Assembly (NCBI GenBank): GCA_030593785.1
Contig: JAUVGM010000016.1
Span: 1 to 14,795 of the forward strand
Direction of reading: 5' to 3'
DNA length: 14,795 bases
Origin: Gammaproteobacteria bacterium
Lineage (GTDB): Bacteria > Pseudomonadota > Gammaproteobacteria > UBA6429 > Thiohalophilaceae
Made by a program: the position numbers and the translations under genes. Below are positions 1 to 6,796 of this stretch, in pieces; position 1 is the first letter of the stretch, and every line of letters begins with the position of its first letter. The notes below the pieces were generated by a model. It saw nothing but the letters and a program-made list of their open reading frames with translations, was not told the DNA's origin and did no database searches.

Positions 1-1
1 A

Positions 2-256
2 GCTTTGAAAGTTTTAGAAGCGAATAATATCGATTTAATGCTTTCTGATATCGTCATGCCTAATATGGATGGTTTCCAACTAGAAACTATAGTACAAGAA
101 AAATATCCATCTGTGATAATACAGCTCGTCAGTGGTTTTTCTGATGAAATTAATTCAGATTCGGTAGATGAAAAACTTAAAAATAATTTGCTGGCTAAGC
201 CGCTTACACAACAAGTGTTATTGGAGCGTGTACGAAAATTATTTAAAACCAGCTAA
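2..256 (+). CDS. Response-regulator receiver (REC) domain, C-terminal part only
   Basis: This is the end of a protein that begins before the window, so the ATG- or TTG-like codons near the left edge should not be taken as its start. The reading frame is open from base 2 to a TAA at 254-256. The translation holds the second half of a CheY-like receiver: the motif SDIVMPNMDGF carries the phospho-acceptor Asp in its usual acidic/hydrophobic setting, QLVSGFSD matches the region of the switch Thr/Ser, and LLAKPL gives the conserved Lys followed by cis-Pro. The protein ends about 20 residues after this Lys, with no output domain. The receiver is therefore terminal: either a hybrid histidine kinase C-terminus or a stand-alone or N-terminally extended regulator. 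It converges on the dehydrogenase gene that ends at 282. The fold is certain; the parent architecture cannot be seen. Confidence 0.85.
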   Translation, partial: ALKVLEANNIDLMLSDIVMPNMDGFQLETIVQEKYPSVIIQLVSGFSDEINSDSVDEKLKNNLLAKPLTQQVLLERVRKLFKTS

Positions 257-281
257 CCTACAAATAAAACAATTTATAAAT

Positions 282-1961
282 TCAAAGCCGTTTTTTAATA
301 ATATCGGCTACGCGAAATGAATTTGCGTATATCGTCCAGGTATAAGGCACACTTCCACCAGTAGGCATAAAACTTCCATCGGTTACATAAAGATTATCGA
401 CATCATGTACTTTACAATCTTTATTTAAAACTGATGTTTTAATATCATTGCCAAATCGACAACCTCCCGCAACAAGATTGGCTGGAGGAGAACCACTTAC
501 ACTATAACGAATATTATCTGCATTCATTTGTTGCAAAACTTTAATGGCCTTTTGACTTAAATATTCACCGACTTTTAAATCGTGCTCATGGTAGCCAATA
601 CGAATTTTAGCAACAGCCGAGCCCCATTTATCTTTCACCTTGTTATCTAAGCTGACAAAACAATTATCCGTCGGCAGCCAGTCATTAAAGACCTCAAAAC
701 GTAAATCCTGAGTAGATACAAATGCAGATTTTATTTTACGCTTAAGTTCTTTGCCCCAAACCAATTTATCATTTTCATCTCGTTTGAGTCGCATTGCTTT
801 ACTTATTGGGTTCGGGTGACGCAATAGGAAATCAATCGTGCCGCCCTTTACTGTACCACCCATTTTTTTATCATTAATAAAATACCAATCTTGTAAGTTT
901 CGGTTAACAAATGGCCCGCGTATTTTTAATTGATCTGCGGTTAACTTATCAAATTTACTATAGGTAAATTCACCTGTACCCGAGCCACCCGCTGAGAACA
1001 CTAAATTTTTACCTAATTGATTGTGATTATTACCTAAACCATTTGGATGCTTTGCTCCTGTAGAAGCTAATAGTAATCGACTGGTTTCAATAGCCTGACA
1101 TGCAACGACAACTATTTTTGCGCTGACTGATTTTTTTATATTCTTTTCATCAAAATATTTAACAGATGTCACGTTACCCTTATTGTCACTTTCAATTTTT
1201 ACAACTTTAGCATTGGGTAATATTTTGCAATTTCCTGTTTTTATTGCACGATTTAGTAAAGCTGCACGTGAGCTTCCTTTCGCACCGGTTGAACAACCAT
1301 AGCTGCCACAATAACCTGAGTACTCGCAGCTTTTTCGTCCCATGTCGGGTTTTGATAAAATCGCCCTTGGTGTTTTTAAAGATGAAAAACCCAATTGATC
1401 GCACGCTTCATCAATGTGCTTAACTATAGGGTGTTCAGAAGTTGGCGGATAAGGAAAGTCCTTCGTTGAACGAGGTTCCTGATACTTATGCTGTTTTACC
1501 TGACCTGATATGCCGATTTCTGTTTCTGCTTTTGTATAGTAAGGCTCCAGATCATCATAACTTATCGGCCAGTCAGCAATATTCGCACCCTCGATAGAGC
1601 CAAATTCTGAGCGTAAATGAAAATCTTCTGGTTTAAGCCGATAAAAAAAACCACTCATAAAATTAGAGGAACCACCTACAACATTACCATTCCAAAAATC
1701 CCAACCTGAGTCTTCCGTAGATTCGCCTTGCCAACTTCCGTCTCGATATTGTTCTTCGATGACATGCTTTTCATCTTCTAATTGCGGGGTATAAACACTA
1801 CGACGGCAACAGGCTAATTCATCTTTATAAAAATCTTTTTCGGTTAACCAGGGGCCCTTTTCTAATACCAGGACAGACTTACCTGCTTTTGCAAGCTCTA
1901 ACGCGACAGGACCGCCACCTGCACCACTGCCGATAATACAAACATCGTAATCTTTACTCAT
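282..1961 (-). CDS. FAD-dependent GMC-family oxidoreductase, large subunit of a gluconate-2-dehydrogenase-type complex
   Basis: A 559-residue flavoprotein predicted to oxidise an alcohol or sugar-like substrate. The N-terminal Rossmann motif GSGAGGG (residues 11-17) and the Glu of VLEKGP (about 34) bind FAD. VVGGSSNFMSG (94-104) is the GMC signature. The GMC C-terminal domain covers roughly 430-559, ending in NLYVTDGSFMPTGG (524-537 region). Cys212, Cys218 and Cys223 form a tight cluster that resembles the 3Fe-4S ligands of FAD-glucose dehydrogenases. There is no signal peptide; in this family export rides on the Tat signal of the small subunit, which is encoded immediately upstream and overlaps by ATGA (1958-1961). 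The usual catalytic His of the H-x-x-G-x-x-R-x-G motif is Leu here (NLVAGGCRFG, 495-504), and the NPT motif reads PYT (539-541). The family is certain; the substrate is unknown. Confidence 0.9.
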   Translation of the reverse strand: MSKDYDVCIIGSGAGGGPVALELAKAGKSVLVLEKGPWLTEKDFYKDELACCRRSVYTPQLEDEKHVIEEQYRDGSWQGESTEDSGWDFWNGNVVGGSSNFMSGFFYRLKPEDFHLRSEFGSIEGANIADWPISYDDLEPYYTKAETEIGISGQVKQHKYQEPRSTKDFPYPPTSEHPIVKHIDEACDQLGFSSLKTPRAILSKPDMGRKSCEYSGYCGSYGCSTGAKGSSRAALLNRAIKTGNCKILPNAKVVKIESDNKGNVTSVKYFDEKNIKKSVSAKIVVVACQAIETSRLLLASTGAKHPNGLGNNHNQLGKNLVFSAGGSGTGEFTYSKFDKLTADQLKIRGPFVNRNLQDWYFINDKKMGGTVKGGTIDFLLRHPNPISKAMRLKRDENDKLVWGKELKRKIKSAFVSTQDLRFEVFNDWLPTDNCFVSLDNKVKDKWGSAVAKIRIGYHEHDLKVGEYLSQKAIKVLQQMNADNIRYSVSGSPPANLVAGGCRFGNDIKTSVLNKDCKVHDVDNLYVTDGSFMPTGGSVPYTWTIYANSFRVADIIKKRL

Positions 1962-2539
1962 GCTTTAGTATGCCTGTATCTATTTTTTCTCATCTTAAAA
2001 TATTTTTTATCTTCCGTTGGCAAAGGGAAACCAGGCTGATGTTGTAACCAGTCCCAGCCAATTCCATTTGGATTGCCACTGTAAACGGGATCACTTAGCA
2101 ATGCTTCAATTAAATAAGTTAGAAGCGTAGAAAGCCAGCGTGAGCCTGCATTGCTGCTTTCTACTTGTCTTAATATTTTTTCTTTTGAATCTGTATCGAG
2201 TTGAATAAATATTTTTGCGTGTTGTTTTTTTGCAAGATCGTTTAACCAGCCAACACCATTGTGAATGAGTATACGTTGTTCTGTATCAAAGTCAGGAGTT
2301 GCCATCATGTTTTGTAAATACTGCAAAGCATTGATATCACTTGCGCCAGGTGAGTTTTTTTCCGCAGGAAATAAATGTTCCTGTACCGCCGAAATGGTTC
2401 TCCACGGTTCTTTAATAGTATGATCTAATGTTAGAGCTTGCTGACGACTTGAGGCTAAACTTGAAAGAGGATATGCGGCTGCAGCGGTTGCTAAAAGTCG
2501 CATAAACTCACGTCTGTTTAACAAAGTTGTGTTAGCCAT
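1958..2539 (-). CDS. Gluconate 2-dehydrogenase subunit 3 family protein with Tat signal
   Basis: A 193-residue small subunit. The N-terminus shows a twin-arginine signal: LNRREFMRLL (residues 7-16), then an Ala-rich hydrophobic stretch and a likely cleavage site after SLASS (about residue 30). The mature part is an all-helical small-subunit fold; IKEPWRTISAVQEHLFPAE, LQYLQNMMATPDF and the Trp-containing tail NGIGWDWLQHQPGFP resemble subunit 3 of gluconate 2-dehydrogenase and the gamma subunit of FAD-glucose dehydrogenase. In those systems this subunit assembles with the FAD subunit in the cytoplasm and carries it through the Tat pore. It overlaps the large-subunit gene by 4 bases and the upstream thioredoxin-like gene by 8 bases, so translational coupling is likely. 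No strong Shine-Dalgarno precedes its ATG, which fits coupling. Confidence 0.85.
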   Translation of the reverse strand: MANTTLLNRREFMRLLATAAAAYPLSSLASSRQQALTLDHTIKEPWRTISAVQEHLFPAEKNSPGASDINALQYLQNMMATPDFDTEQRILIHNGVGWLNDLAKKQHAKIFIQLDTDSKEKILRQVESSNAGSRWLSTLLTYLIEALLSDPVYSGNPNGIGWDWLQHQPGFPLPTEDKKYFKMRKNRYRHTKA

Positions 2540-3017
2540 TTGCTATTTTCTTATTTAAAGACCATCGTTTAAAAAAGGCTTTGAATCTTTTCGCTGAATA
2601 TTTTCTGTTAACAAAAAAATCTGCGGTATCTTTTGATAAAAGTAAGTTGCCATCTTTTTCAGTGACATACATATGCGGATAACCTAATGGCCGAGGAAAC
2701 ACTTTTAAGAATTCATCATTATAATTTTCATCACTAACATTCACTTTAAGAAAAACAAATGTTTGGTGTAATTCTTTTTTAATATCTGGATTTTCATTTA
2801 AAAAACGATCTAATACATGACACCATTTACACCAGTCACCACCTACTTCAATGAGTATTCTGCGATTAGTCTGTGTTGCCAATTTAATTGCATCGCGACC
2901 ATCCTGAAAAGCATTGCGCTTTGGATCATATTTCAGACTGTACTCAGGGAGTTGCTGCGCAAGTACAGCTTGTAACGAAACAAAAAAGAGAAAAAATAAT
3001 AACGCGATGTTTTTCAT
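2532..3017 (-). CDS. Exported thioredoxin-fold protein with CKWC active site
   Basis: A 161-residue protein with an N-terminal Sec signal peptide (hydrophobic residues 4-18, likely cleavage after AVLA at residue 20). The thioredoxin-like core contains VGGDWCKWCHVLDRF, with Cys63 and Cys66 as a CxxC pair after the conserved Trp, and a proline-rich turn RPLGYPHMYV at about 109-118 holding the likely cis-Pro opposite the active site. The WCKWCH motif resembles the thioredoxin_7/DUF255 group rather than classical DsbA. It should act in the periplasm as a reductase or thiol oxidoreductase. It lies upstream of, and overlaps by 8 bases, the Tat small-subunit gene, so its partner may be the exported dehydrogenase, whose large subunit is Cys-rich. 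That partnership is an inference from position only. Confidence 0.8.
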   Translation of the reverse strand: MKNIALLFFLFFVSLQAVLAQQLPEYSLKYDPKRNAFQDGRDAIKLATQTNRRILIEVGGDWCKWCHVLDRFLNENPDIKKELHQTFVFLKVNVSDENYNDEFLKVFPRPLGYPHMYVTEKDGNLLLSKDTADFFVNRKYSAKRFKAFFKRWSLNKKIANG

Positions 3018-3066
3018 ATCAAACTATTTACTCTATTAAAATATTATCATTGCAAAGTTATAGCGT

Positions 3067-3096
3067 GACATACGCAATCTAATTACGACGTATGTC
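3067..3096 (-). other. Intercistronic hairpin after the first thioredoxin-like gene
   Basis: GACATACG at 3067-3074 and CGTATGTC at 3089-3096 form a perfect 8-bp stem with a 14-base loop. The stem begins at the last base of the TAG stop of the 3096-3653 gene. On the minus strand no T-run follows, so it is not a classical intrinsic terminator. It could be a stability hairpin at an mRNA 3' end or a partial terminator between the two thioredoxin-like genes. Confidence 0.4.
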
Positions 3097-3653
3097 TAAC
3101 GTCTGGCAATCGCTCGTATTCTTTGTGTTGATGCTTCAATAGCATCATCAAGTTCAGCGCTGTAATAATGAGAGTTTACGATACCAATAATAGCTGGCAC
3201 AATTTTATTACCTTGTGCATCAACCAACACTAACGTAGGTACCATTGATACATTGTAATCATCACTAAATTCACCCGGATCTCGTTCATTGCCATTAAAG
3301 TCACGAAGAGTATCTGTACTGTCTATCCTCATTTTACGAATGATCACCTTACCGTCATATTCTGAATTACGTAACATGGGTTTGAGGTAATCCTCTTGTA
3401 CTTCCATACAAAAAGGACAATGTTCCATGGAGAAAAACATTAAAATAGGAATTTGTTTTTTGTTTGATTCTGTCGCATCTGCTGTTAAATCCAGGCCCTC
3501 TTTTATTACTACGTGAGGCAAGGAACCTATGCTTTGATTAGCAACAGATACAGGCGAGCTTTCGGCAGAACCGTCAACAATCCAGAGCAAAGATAAACCG
3601 GCAATCGCGACTAGCAAAACTGATTTAAGCTTTTTTGAAGCAAGTGAAAACAT
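3096..3653 (-). CDS. Exported thioredoxin-like protein with CPFC active site
   Basis: A 185-residue protein. Residues 1-8 are basic, residues 11-26 are hydrophobic, and a cleavage site is likely near GSA-ES (about residue 30), so it is exported or membrane-anchored. The thioredoxin fold starts near residue 65: ILMFFSMEHCPFCMEVQ places the active-site pair at Cys79 and Cys82, and SMVPTLVLVD places the cis-Pro at residue 139. The CPFC dipeptide and the long insert between the active site and the cis-Pro recall SoxW, DsbC-like and cytochrome-maturation thioredoxins, but I cannot assign one. The start is supported by GGGAGAAG a few bases upstream on the minus strand (about 3661-3668). It is the first gene of the minus-strand redox cluster, 78 bases before the next gene, and is divergent from hemC. 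A role in periplasmic thiol redox or cofactor maturation is plausible. Confidence 0.8.
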   Translation of the reverse strand: MFSLASKKLKSVLLVAIAGLSLLWIVDGSAESSPVSVANQSIGSLPHVVIKEGLDLTADATESNKKQIPILMFFSMEHCPFCMEVQEDYLKPMLRNSEYDGKVIIRKMRIDSTDTLRDFNGNERDPGEFSDDYNVSMVPTLVLVDAQGNKIVPAIIGIVNSHYYSAELDDAIEASTQRIRAIARR

Positions 3654-3721
3654 TAAACATCTTCTCCCATGGGCCCAACAATTGGCAATGATTGATCAGG
3701 AGCCAAGTAATTATTTCGTGT

Positions 3722-3727
3722 ATTATA
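3722..3727 (-). promoter_or_regulatory. Candidate -10 element for the minus-strand redox cluster
   Basis: A perfect TATAAT lies on the minus strand about 70 bases upstream of the ATG at 3653. No convincing -35 hexamer sits 16-18 bases before it; the closest is TTTAAG or TTAAGT. It overlaps the hemC promoter region on the other strand, so the two divergent units may compete or be co-regulated. This is a weak prediction from consensus only. Confidence 0.3.
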
Positions 3728-3741
3728 AGTGTTTTACAATA

Positions 3742-3771
3742 TTGACTTAAATTAGTTCGATAAATTATATT
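3742..3771 (+). promoter_or_regulatory. Candidate sigma70 promoter of the hem operon
   Basis: TTGACT (3742-3747) and TATATT (3766-3771) are separated by 18 bases and each matches the consensus at five of six positions. The predicted transcript start is about 20 bases before the hemC ATG, giving a short leader containing AGAGAG (3788-3793) as ribosome-binding site. No operator or riboswitch structure is evident in the leader. Confidence 0.45.
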
Positions 3772-3799
3772 TATACCCATATAAACCAGAGAGTTTTCC

Positions 3800-4732
3800 A
3801 TGTCTGAAGAAATCCTTCGAATCGCAACACGTAAAAGTCCCCTTGCTTTATGGCAGGCTAACTATGTCAGTGATTTGCTGAAAAAGCACCATCCTGAATT
3901 AAAAATTGAGCTGGTCACCATGGTCACTCAAGGCGACAAAATCCTTGATACGCCACTGGCTAAGGTTGGTGGTAAAGGGCTTTTTGTTAAAGAACTTGAA
4001 ACAGGCATGCTTGAAGGCAGAGCTGATATTGCGGTTCATTCAATGAAAGATGTACCTGTTGAATTCCCTGACGGGCTACATTTAGCCGTGATTTGTGAGC
4101 GTGAAGACCCGCGCGATGCCTTTGTTTCCAATAACTTCAAAACACTCGAAGAGTTACCACAAGGTGCACGTTTAGGCACTTCGAGTTTACGTCGACAGTC
4201 TCAAATTGCTGCTCTTCGCCCTGATCTCAAAATTGTTGATTTGCGTGGCAACGTAAATACCCGCCTCAAGAAACTTGATGATGGTGAATACGATGCCATT
4301 ATCCTTGCTGCAGCGGGATTAAAACGCCTCAAATTTGATGATCGCATCACCCAGTTTATTGGTACGGACGTCTGCTTGCCGGCTATTGGTCAGGGGGCCG
4401 TGGGTATTGAATGCCGTACTGACGATGCACGAGTGCATAATCTTATTGCTCCACTCAGTGACAGTAAAACACAAATTCGAGTACTGGCAGAACGTGCTAT
4501 GAACGCACGTCTACAAGGTGGTTGCCAGGTTCCGATTGCTGGATATGCTGAATATGATCGCGGTATCGTTTTACTGCGTGGCTTAGTAGGTCAGGTGGAT
4601 GGTAAAAATATTATACGCGGTGAGATTGCAGGTCCTCCTGAAAATGCTGAAGAACTCGGTACTGTTTTAGCTGAAGATTTACTCTCACGTGGTGCCGACA
4701 AAATATTAAATGAGCTATATGAAAACTCATAA
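3800..4732 (+). CDS. hemC: Porphobilinogen deaminase (hydroxymethylbilane synthase)
   Basis: Joins four porphobilinogen molecules into hydroxymethylbilane in the cytoplasm, the third step from 5-aminolevulinate to heme. The 310-residue protein has the family's usual length. RIATRKSPLALWQA (7-20) and VGGKGLFVKELE (56-67) are family signatures. HSMKDVP (80-86) contains the catalytic Asp84. GTSSLRRQSQ (126-135) and DLRGNVNTRL (147-156) bind the acidic side chains of the growing polypyrrole. LQGGCQVPIAGY (238-249) contains Cys242, to which the dipyrromethane cofactor is attached. Asp84 and Cys242 have the same numbers as in the E. coli enzyme. The ATG is preceded by AGAGAG at 6-base spacing. It leads the hem operon, and hemD follows after 11 bases. 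Confidence 0.98.
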   Translation: MSEEILRIATRKSPLALWQANYVSDLLKKHHPELKIELVTMVTQGDKILDTPLAKVGGKGLFVKELETGMLEGRADIAVHSMKDVPVEFPDGLHLAVICEREDPRDAFVSNNFKTLEELPQGARLGTSSLRRQSQIAALRPDLKIVDLRGNVNTRLKKLDDGEYDAIILAAAGLKRLKFDDRITQFIGTDVCLPAIGQGAVGIECRTDDARVHNLIAPLSDSKTQIRVLAERAMNARLQGGCQVPIAGYAEYDRGIVLLRGLVGQVDGKNIIRGEIAGPPENAEELGTVLAEDLLSRGADKILNELYENS

Positions 4733-4743
4733 GTGACTCAAAA

Positions 4744-5520
4744 ATGATACGGAATATCATGATCACCCGTCCGGTACATCAATCCGGTAAACTAGCTCAA
4801 GGCATTAAAGCAGCGGGTGGTAAGACCTTTTTGTTTCCCACATTAGAAATTATTCCCTCTGAGCTTACAGAGAAAAATAAAGAAAAAATTCAACACCTGC
4901 AGCAGTTCGATATTGTTATCTTTATTAGCCCCAATGCGGTTGAACACGGACTTAAACAAATTCAGAATTTAACAACATTACCCGAGAATGTTTTGCTTGC
5001 GACGATTGGTCAGGGCAGTGCAAAAACATTGAATAAAATTCTTGGTAAGCTGCCTGATATTAGCCCCCAGGAAAATTATAATAGCGAAGGTTTACTTGCA
5101 ACGTCGGCTATGCAAAATGTCGATAAAAAACATATCCTGATTATTCGTGGAAATGGTGGACGAGAACACCTAAAAGAGACATTGCAGCAACGTGGAGCCA
5201 TTGTTGAATATCTTGATGTTTATAAACGAATCAAACCTGCGACAAATACCACAGATTTAGAGCAAAATTTGCAGAATAATCAGATAGCCGCTATTGTCAT
5301 TACTAGTGCTGAAAGCCTGAAAAACTTACTTGAGTTAACACCGGTAAAGGTATTATCACTGCTCTTGCAAGTACCTTTATTACTGATTAATCAGCGTCTT
5401 GTTGAAATTGCAAAAGAAAAAAAATTTAGTGGTGATTTTTTCATTGCAAACGAAGCAAGTGACGATGCGATCATAGAATCATTAAAATTAAATAATTTTT
5501 TGGGAGCTTTACACGGATAG
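4744..5520 (+). CDS. hemD: Uroporphyrinogen-III synthase
   Basis: Cyclises hydroxymethylbilane with inversion of ring D to give uroporphyrinogen III, the branch point to heme, siroheme and corrinoids. The 258-residue sequence begins MIRNIMITRPVHQSGKLA. ITRP and the following helix are typical of HemD, as are FISPNAVEHGL (about 60-70), LATIGQGSAKTL (about 85-96), RGNGGREHL (about 136-144), VYKRI and ITSAESLKNLL. HemD is poorly conserved in sequence, so position next to hemC strengthens the call. A second in-frame ATG at 4759, preceded by CGGAAT, could be the true start. The 3' end is unusual: residues 253-258 (LGALHG) and the TAG stop at 5518-5520 lie inside the left terminal inverted repeat of the element at 5501-5640, so the original C-terminus has been replaced or extended. 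The enzyme is otherwise full length. Confidence 0.95.
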   Translation: MIRNIMITRPVHQSGKLAQGIKAAGGKTFLFPTLEIIPSELTEKNKEKIQHLQQFDIVIFISPNAVEHGLKQIQNLTTLPENVLLATIGQGSAKTLNKILGKLPDISPQENYNSEGLLATSAMQNVDKKHILIIRGNGGREHLKETLQQRGAIVEYLDVYKRIKPATNTTDLEQNLQNNQIAAIVITSAESLKNLLELTPVKVLSLLLQVPLLLINQRLVEIAKEKKFSGDFFIANEASDDAIIESLKLNNFLGALHG

Positions 5521-5640
5521 CGAGAAGCCAGAGAACAAGGCAAAACTGATGAAAAAGCGGAGTGTACGATGAGTACATGAGCATTTTGAAGAGGTTTTAA
5601 CGCAGTTATCTTGCTTCGTAGCATTCGTGCAAAGCTCCCA
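5501..5640. mobile_element. MITE-like inverted-repeat element inserted at the end of hemD
   Basis: The terminal repeats are TGGGAGCTTTACACG at 5501-5515 and CGTGCAAAGCTCCCA at 5626-5640; 14 of 15 positions are complementary. Weaker complementarity continues inward for about 30 more bases on each side, and the centre holds TGTAC (5563-5567) and GTACA (5573-5577) around a 5-base loop, so the RNA can fold into one long hairpin. The 140-bp unit encodes no transposase. I see no clear target-site duplication. Sequence of this type (AAGCGGAGTGTAC, GTACATGAGCATTTT, TTTTAACGC) is, from memory, dispersed in other gammaproteobacterial genomes, which would fit a non-autonomous element. It lies between hemD and hemX within the operon and is transcribed through. 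Confidence 0.75.
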
Positions 5641-5674
5641 CATTGTCATAAAGAATATATATTATGGAAACATC

Positions 5675-6796
5675 ATGACAGACGCTGAAAAAAAATCTGC
5701 TGATACAGAAAAAACTAAAGACAAACCTCTGGATAAAAAATCGAAAGATAAATCCTCGACGCCAAAAAAAGGTAGTGTTAAAACGAAAACAACATCAACT
5801 AGCGCTGGCTCATACATATTTACATTTTTTGTTGCACTGGCAACTGCGGGTGGTCTTTATCTTTTATGGGAAGGTCAGCAAACAAACTCTATTAAACAAC
5901 AAATAACATCTCAAAACTTTGAGCAACAAATTGCATCAATAAAAACCCAACAGCTGGAACTTACGGCGCAAAATAAAGAACAACTTCAAAACATTCATAA
6001 TGAACAGGAAAATCTACGCAATAATTTAACTAATATTGTTCGTAATAATGAACATTTACGTAATGACTGGTTAATGGCGGAAGCAGAATATTTAGTCCAG
6101 GTAGCAAACCATCGTTTATTACTTGAAAAAGATGTCGCCACAGCAGCCGTTGCTTTAAAAGCTGCCGATGCTCGCCTGGCTGAAGTTGCCGATCCCGCGT
6201 TATTAAACATCAGAAAAATTTTAGCTAAAGATCTTCAGATCTTAAACAATATTCCAACTATCGACTTAGCCGGTTTGTCCGTTAGTCTTAGCGCTATGAG
6301 TAATAATATTCCAAACCTGCCATTAAATACGCCGGATCCAAAAACACACGAATTAAATCAAATAGAAAAAACACAAACATCCTCTGAAGTTAAGAGTATT
6401 AAAGATCTCCCTGCTGCCATTTGGAAAGATCTCAAAAGCCTTGTTGTTATTCGTAATCACGAAAAACCGTTAGAGCCTTTACTTGCACCTAATCAACATT
6501 TTTTTCTGGTGCAAAATCTTGCCTTATTACTGGAGCAAGCGCGCCTAGCTTTATTGAATGGTCATAATGAGATTTATCAAGAACGTTTAGCAACAACTAA
6601 AAAATGGATTAATCAATATTTTGACACTGAGCATAACGTTACCCGTAACATGCTAGCGAGTATTGAAGAGCTTCAAAAATTTGATATTGATCCAACCTTA
6701 CCCGATATTTCATCAACCTTTTCTGCAATTAGAAAATACCGAACTCAAGGCCAATTACCTGTGGCACCTGTTGTAAAGATTGAAGAAAAATCATGA
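5675..6796 (+). CDS. hemX: HemX, membrane protein of the heme operon
   Basis: A 373-residue single-pass membrane protein from the uroporphyrinogen-III C-methyltransferase-related HemX family. It has a Lys- and Asp-rich cytoplasmic head (residues 1-42), one transmembrane helix near 45-66 (SYIFTFFVALATAGGLYLLW) and a Gln-rich coiled coil at about 75-130. The family hallmark WLMAEAEYLVQVANHRL is at about 132-148, followed by a helical domain to the end. Its biochemical role is not settled; despite the old name it lacks a methyltransferase fold. A GTG at 5627 would extend the frame by 16 residues, but that GTG is within the right repeat of the inserted element. The ATG at 5675 follows GGAAA (5666-5670) and is preferred. 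The gene overlaps hemY by ATGA, indicating coupled translation. Confidence 0.9.
   Translation: MTDAEKKSADTEKTKDKPLDKKSKDKSSTPKKGSVKTKTTSTSAGSYIFTFFVALATAGGLYLLWEGQQTNSIKQQITSQNFEQQIASIKTQQLELTAQNKEQLQNIHNEQENLRNNLTNIVRNNEHLRNDWLMAEAEYLVQVANHRLLLEKDVATAAVALKAADARLAEVADPALLNIRKILAKDLQILNNIPTIDLAGLSVSLSAMSNNIPNLPLNTPDPKTHELNQIEKTQTSSEVKSIKDLPAAIWKDLKSLVVIRNHEKPLEPLLAPNQHFFLVQNLALLLEQARLALLNGHNEIYQERLATTKKWINQYFDTEHNVTRNMLASIEELQKFDIDPTLPDISSTFSAIRKYRTQGQLPVAPVVKIEEKS

Noticed and set aside
1207..1404. Minus-strand open frame of 65 codons inside the GMC oxidoreductase
   Set aside because: It is a different frame of the same strand as a clearly coding gene and shows no protein motif.
5391..5624. 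A minus-strand open frame of 77 codons over the hemD end
   Set aside because: It is antisense to hemD and runs through the inserted repeat element; the apparent protein is a translation of the repeat and has no ribosome-binding site or family features.
5627..5674. GTG start that would lengthen HemX by 16 residues
   Set aside because: The GTG lies in the right terminal repeat of the inserted element, whereas the ATG at 5675 has GGAAA just upstream and gives the normal Lys-rich HemX head.
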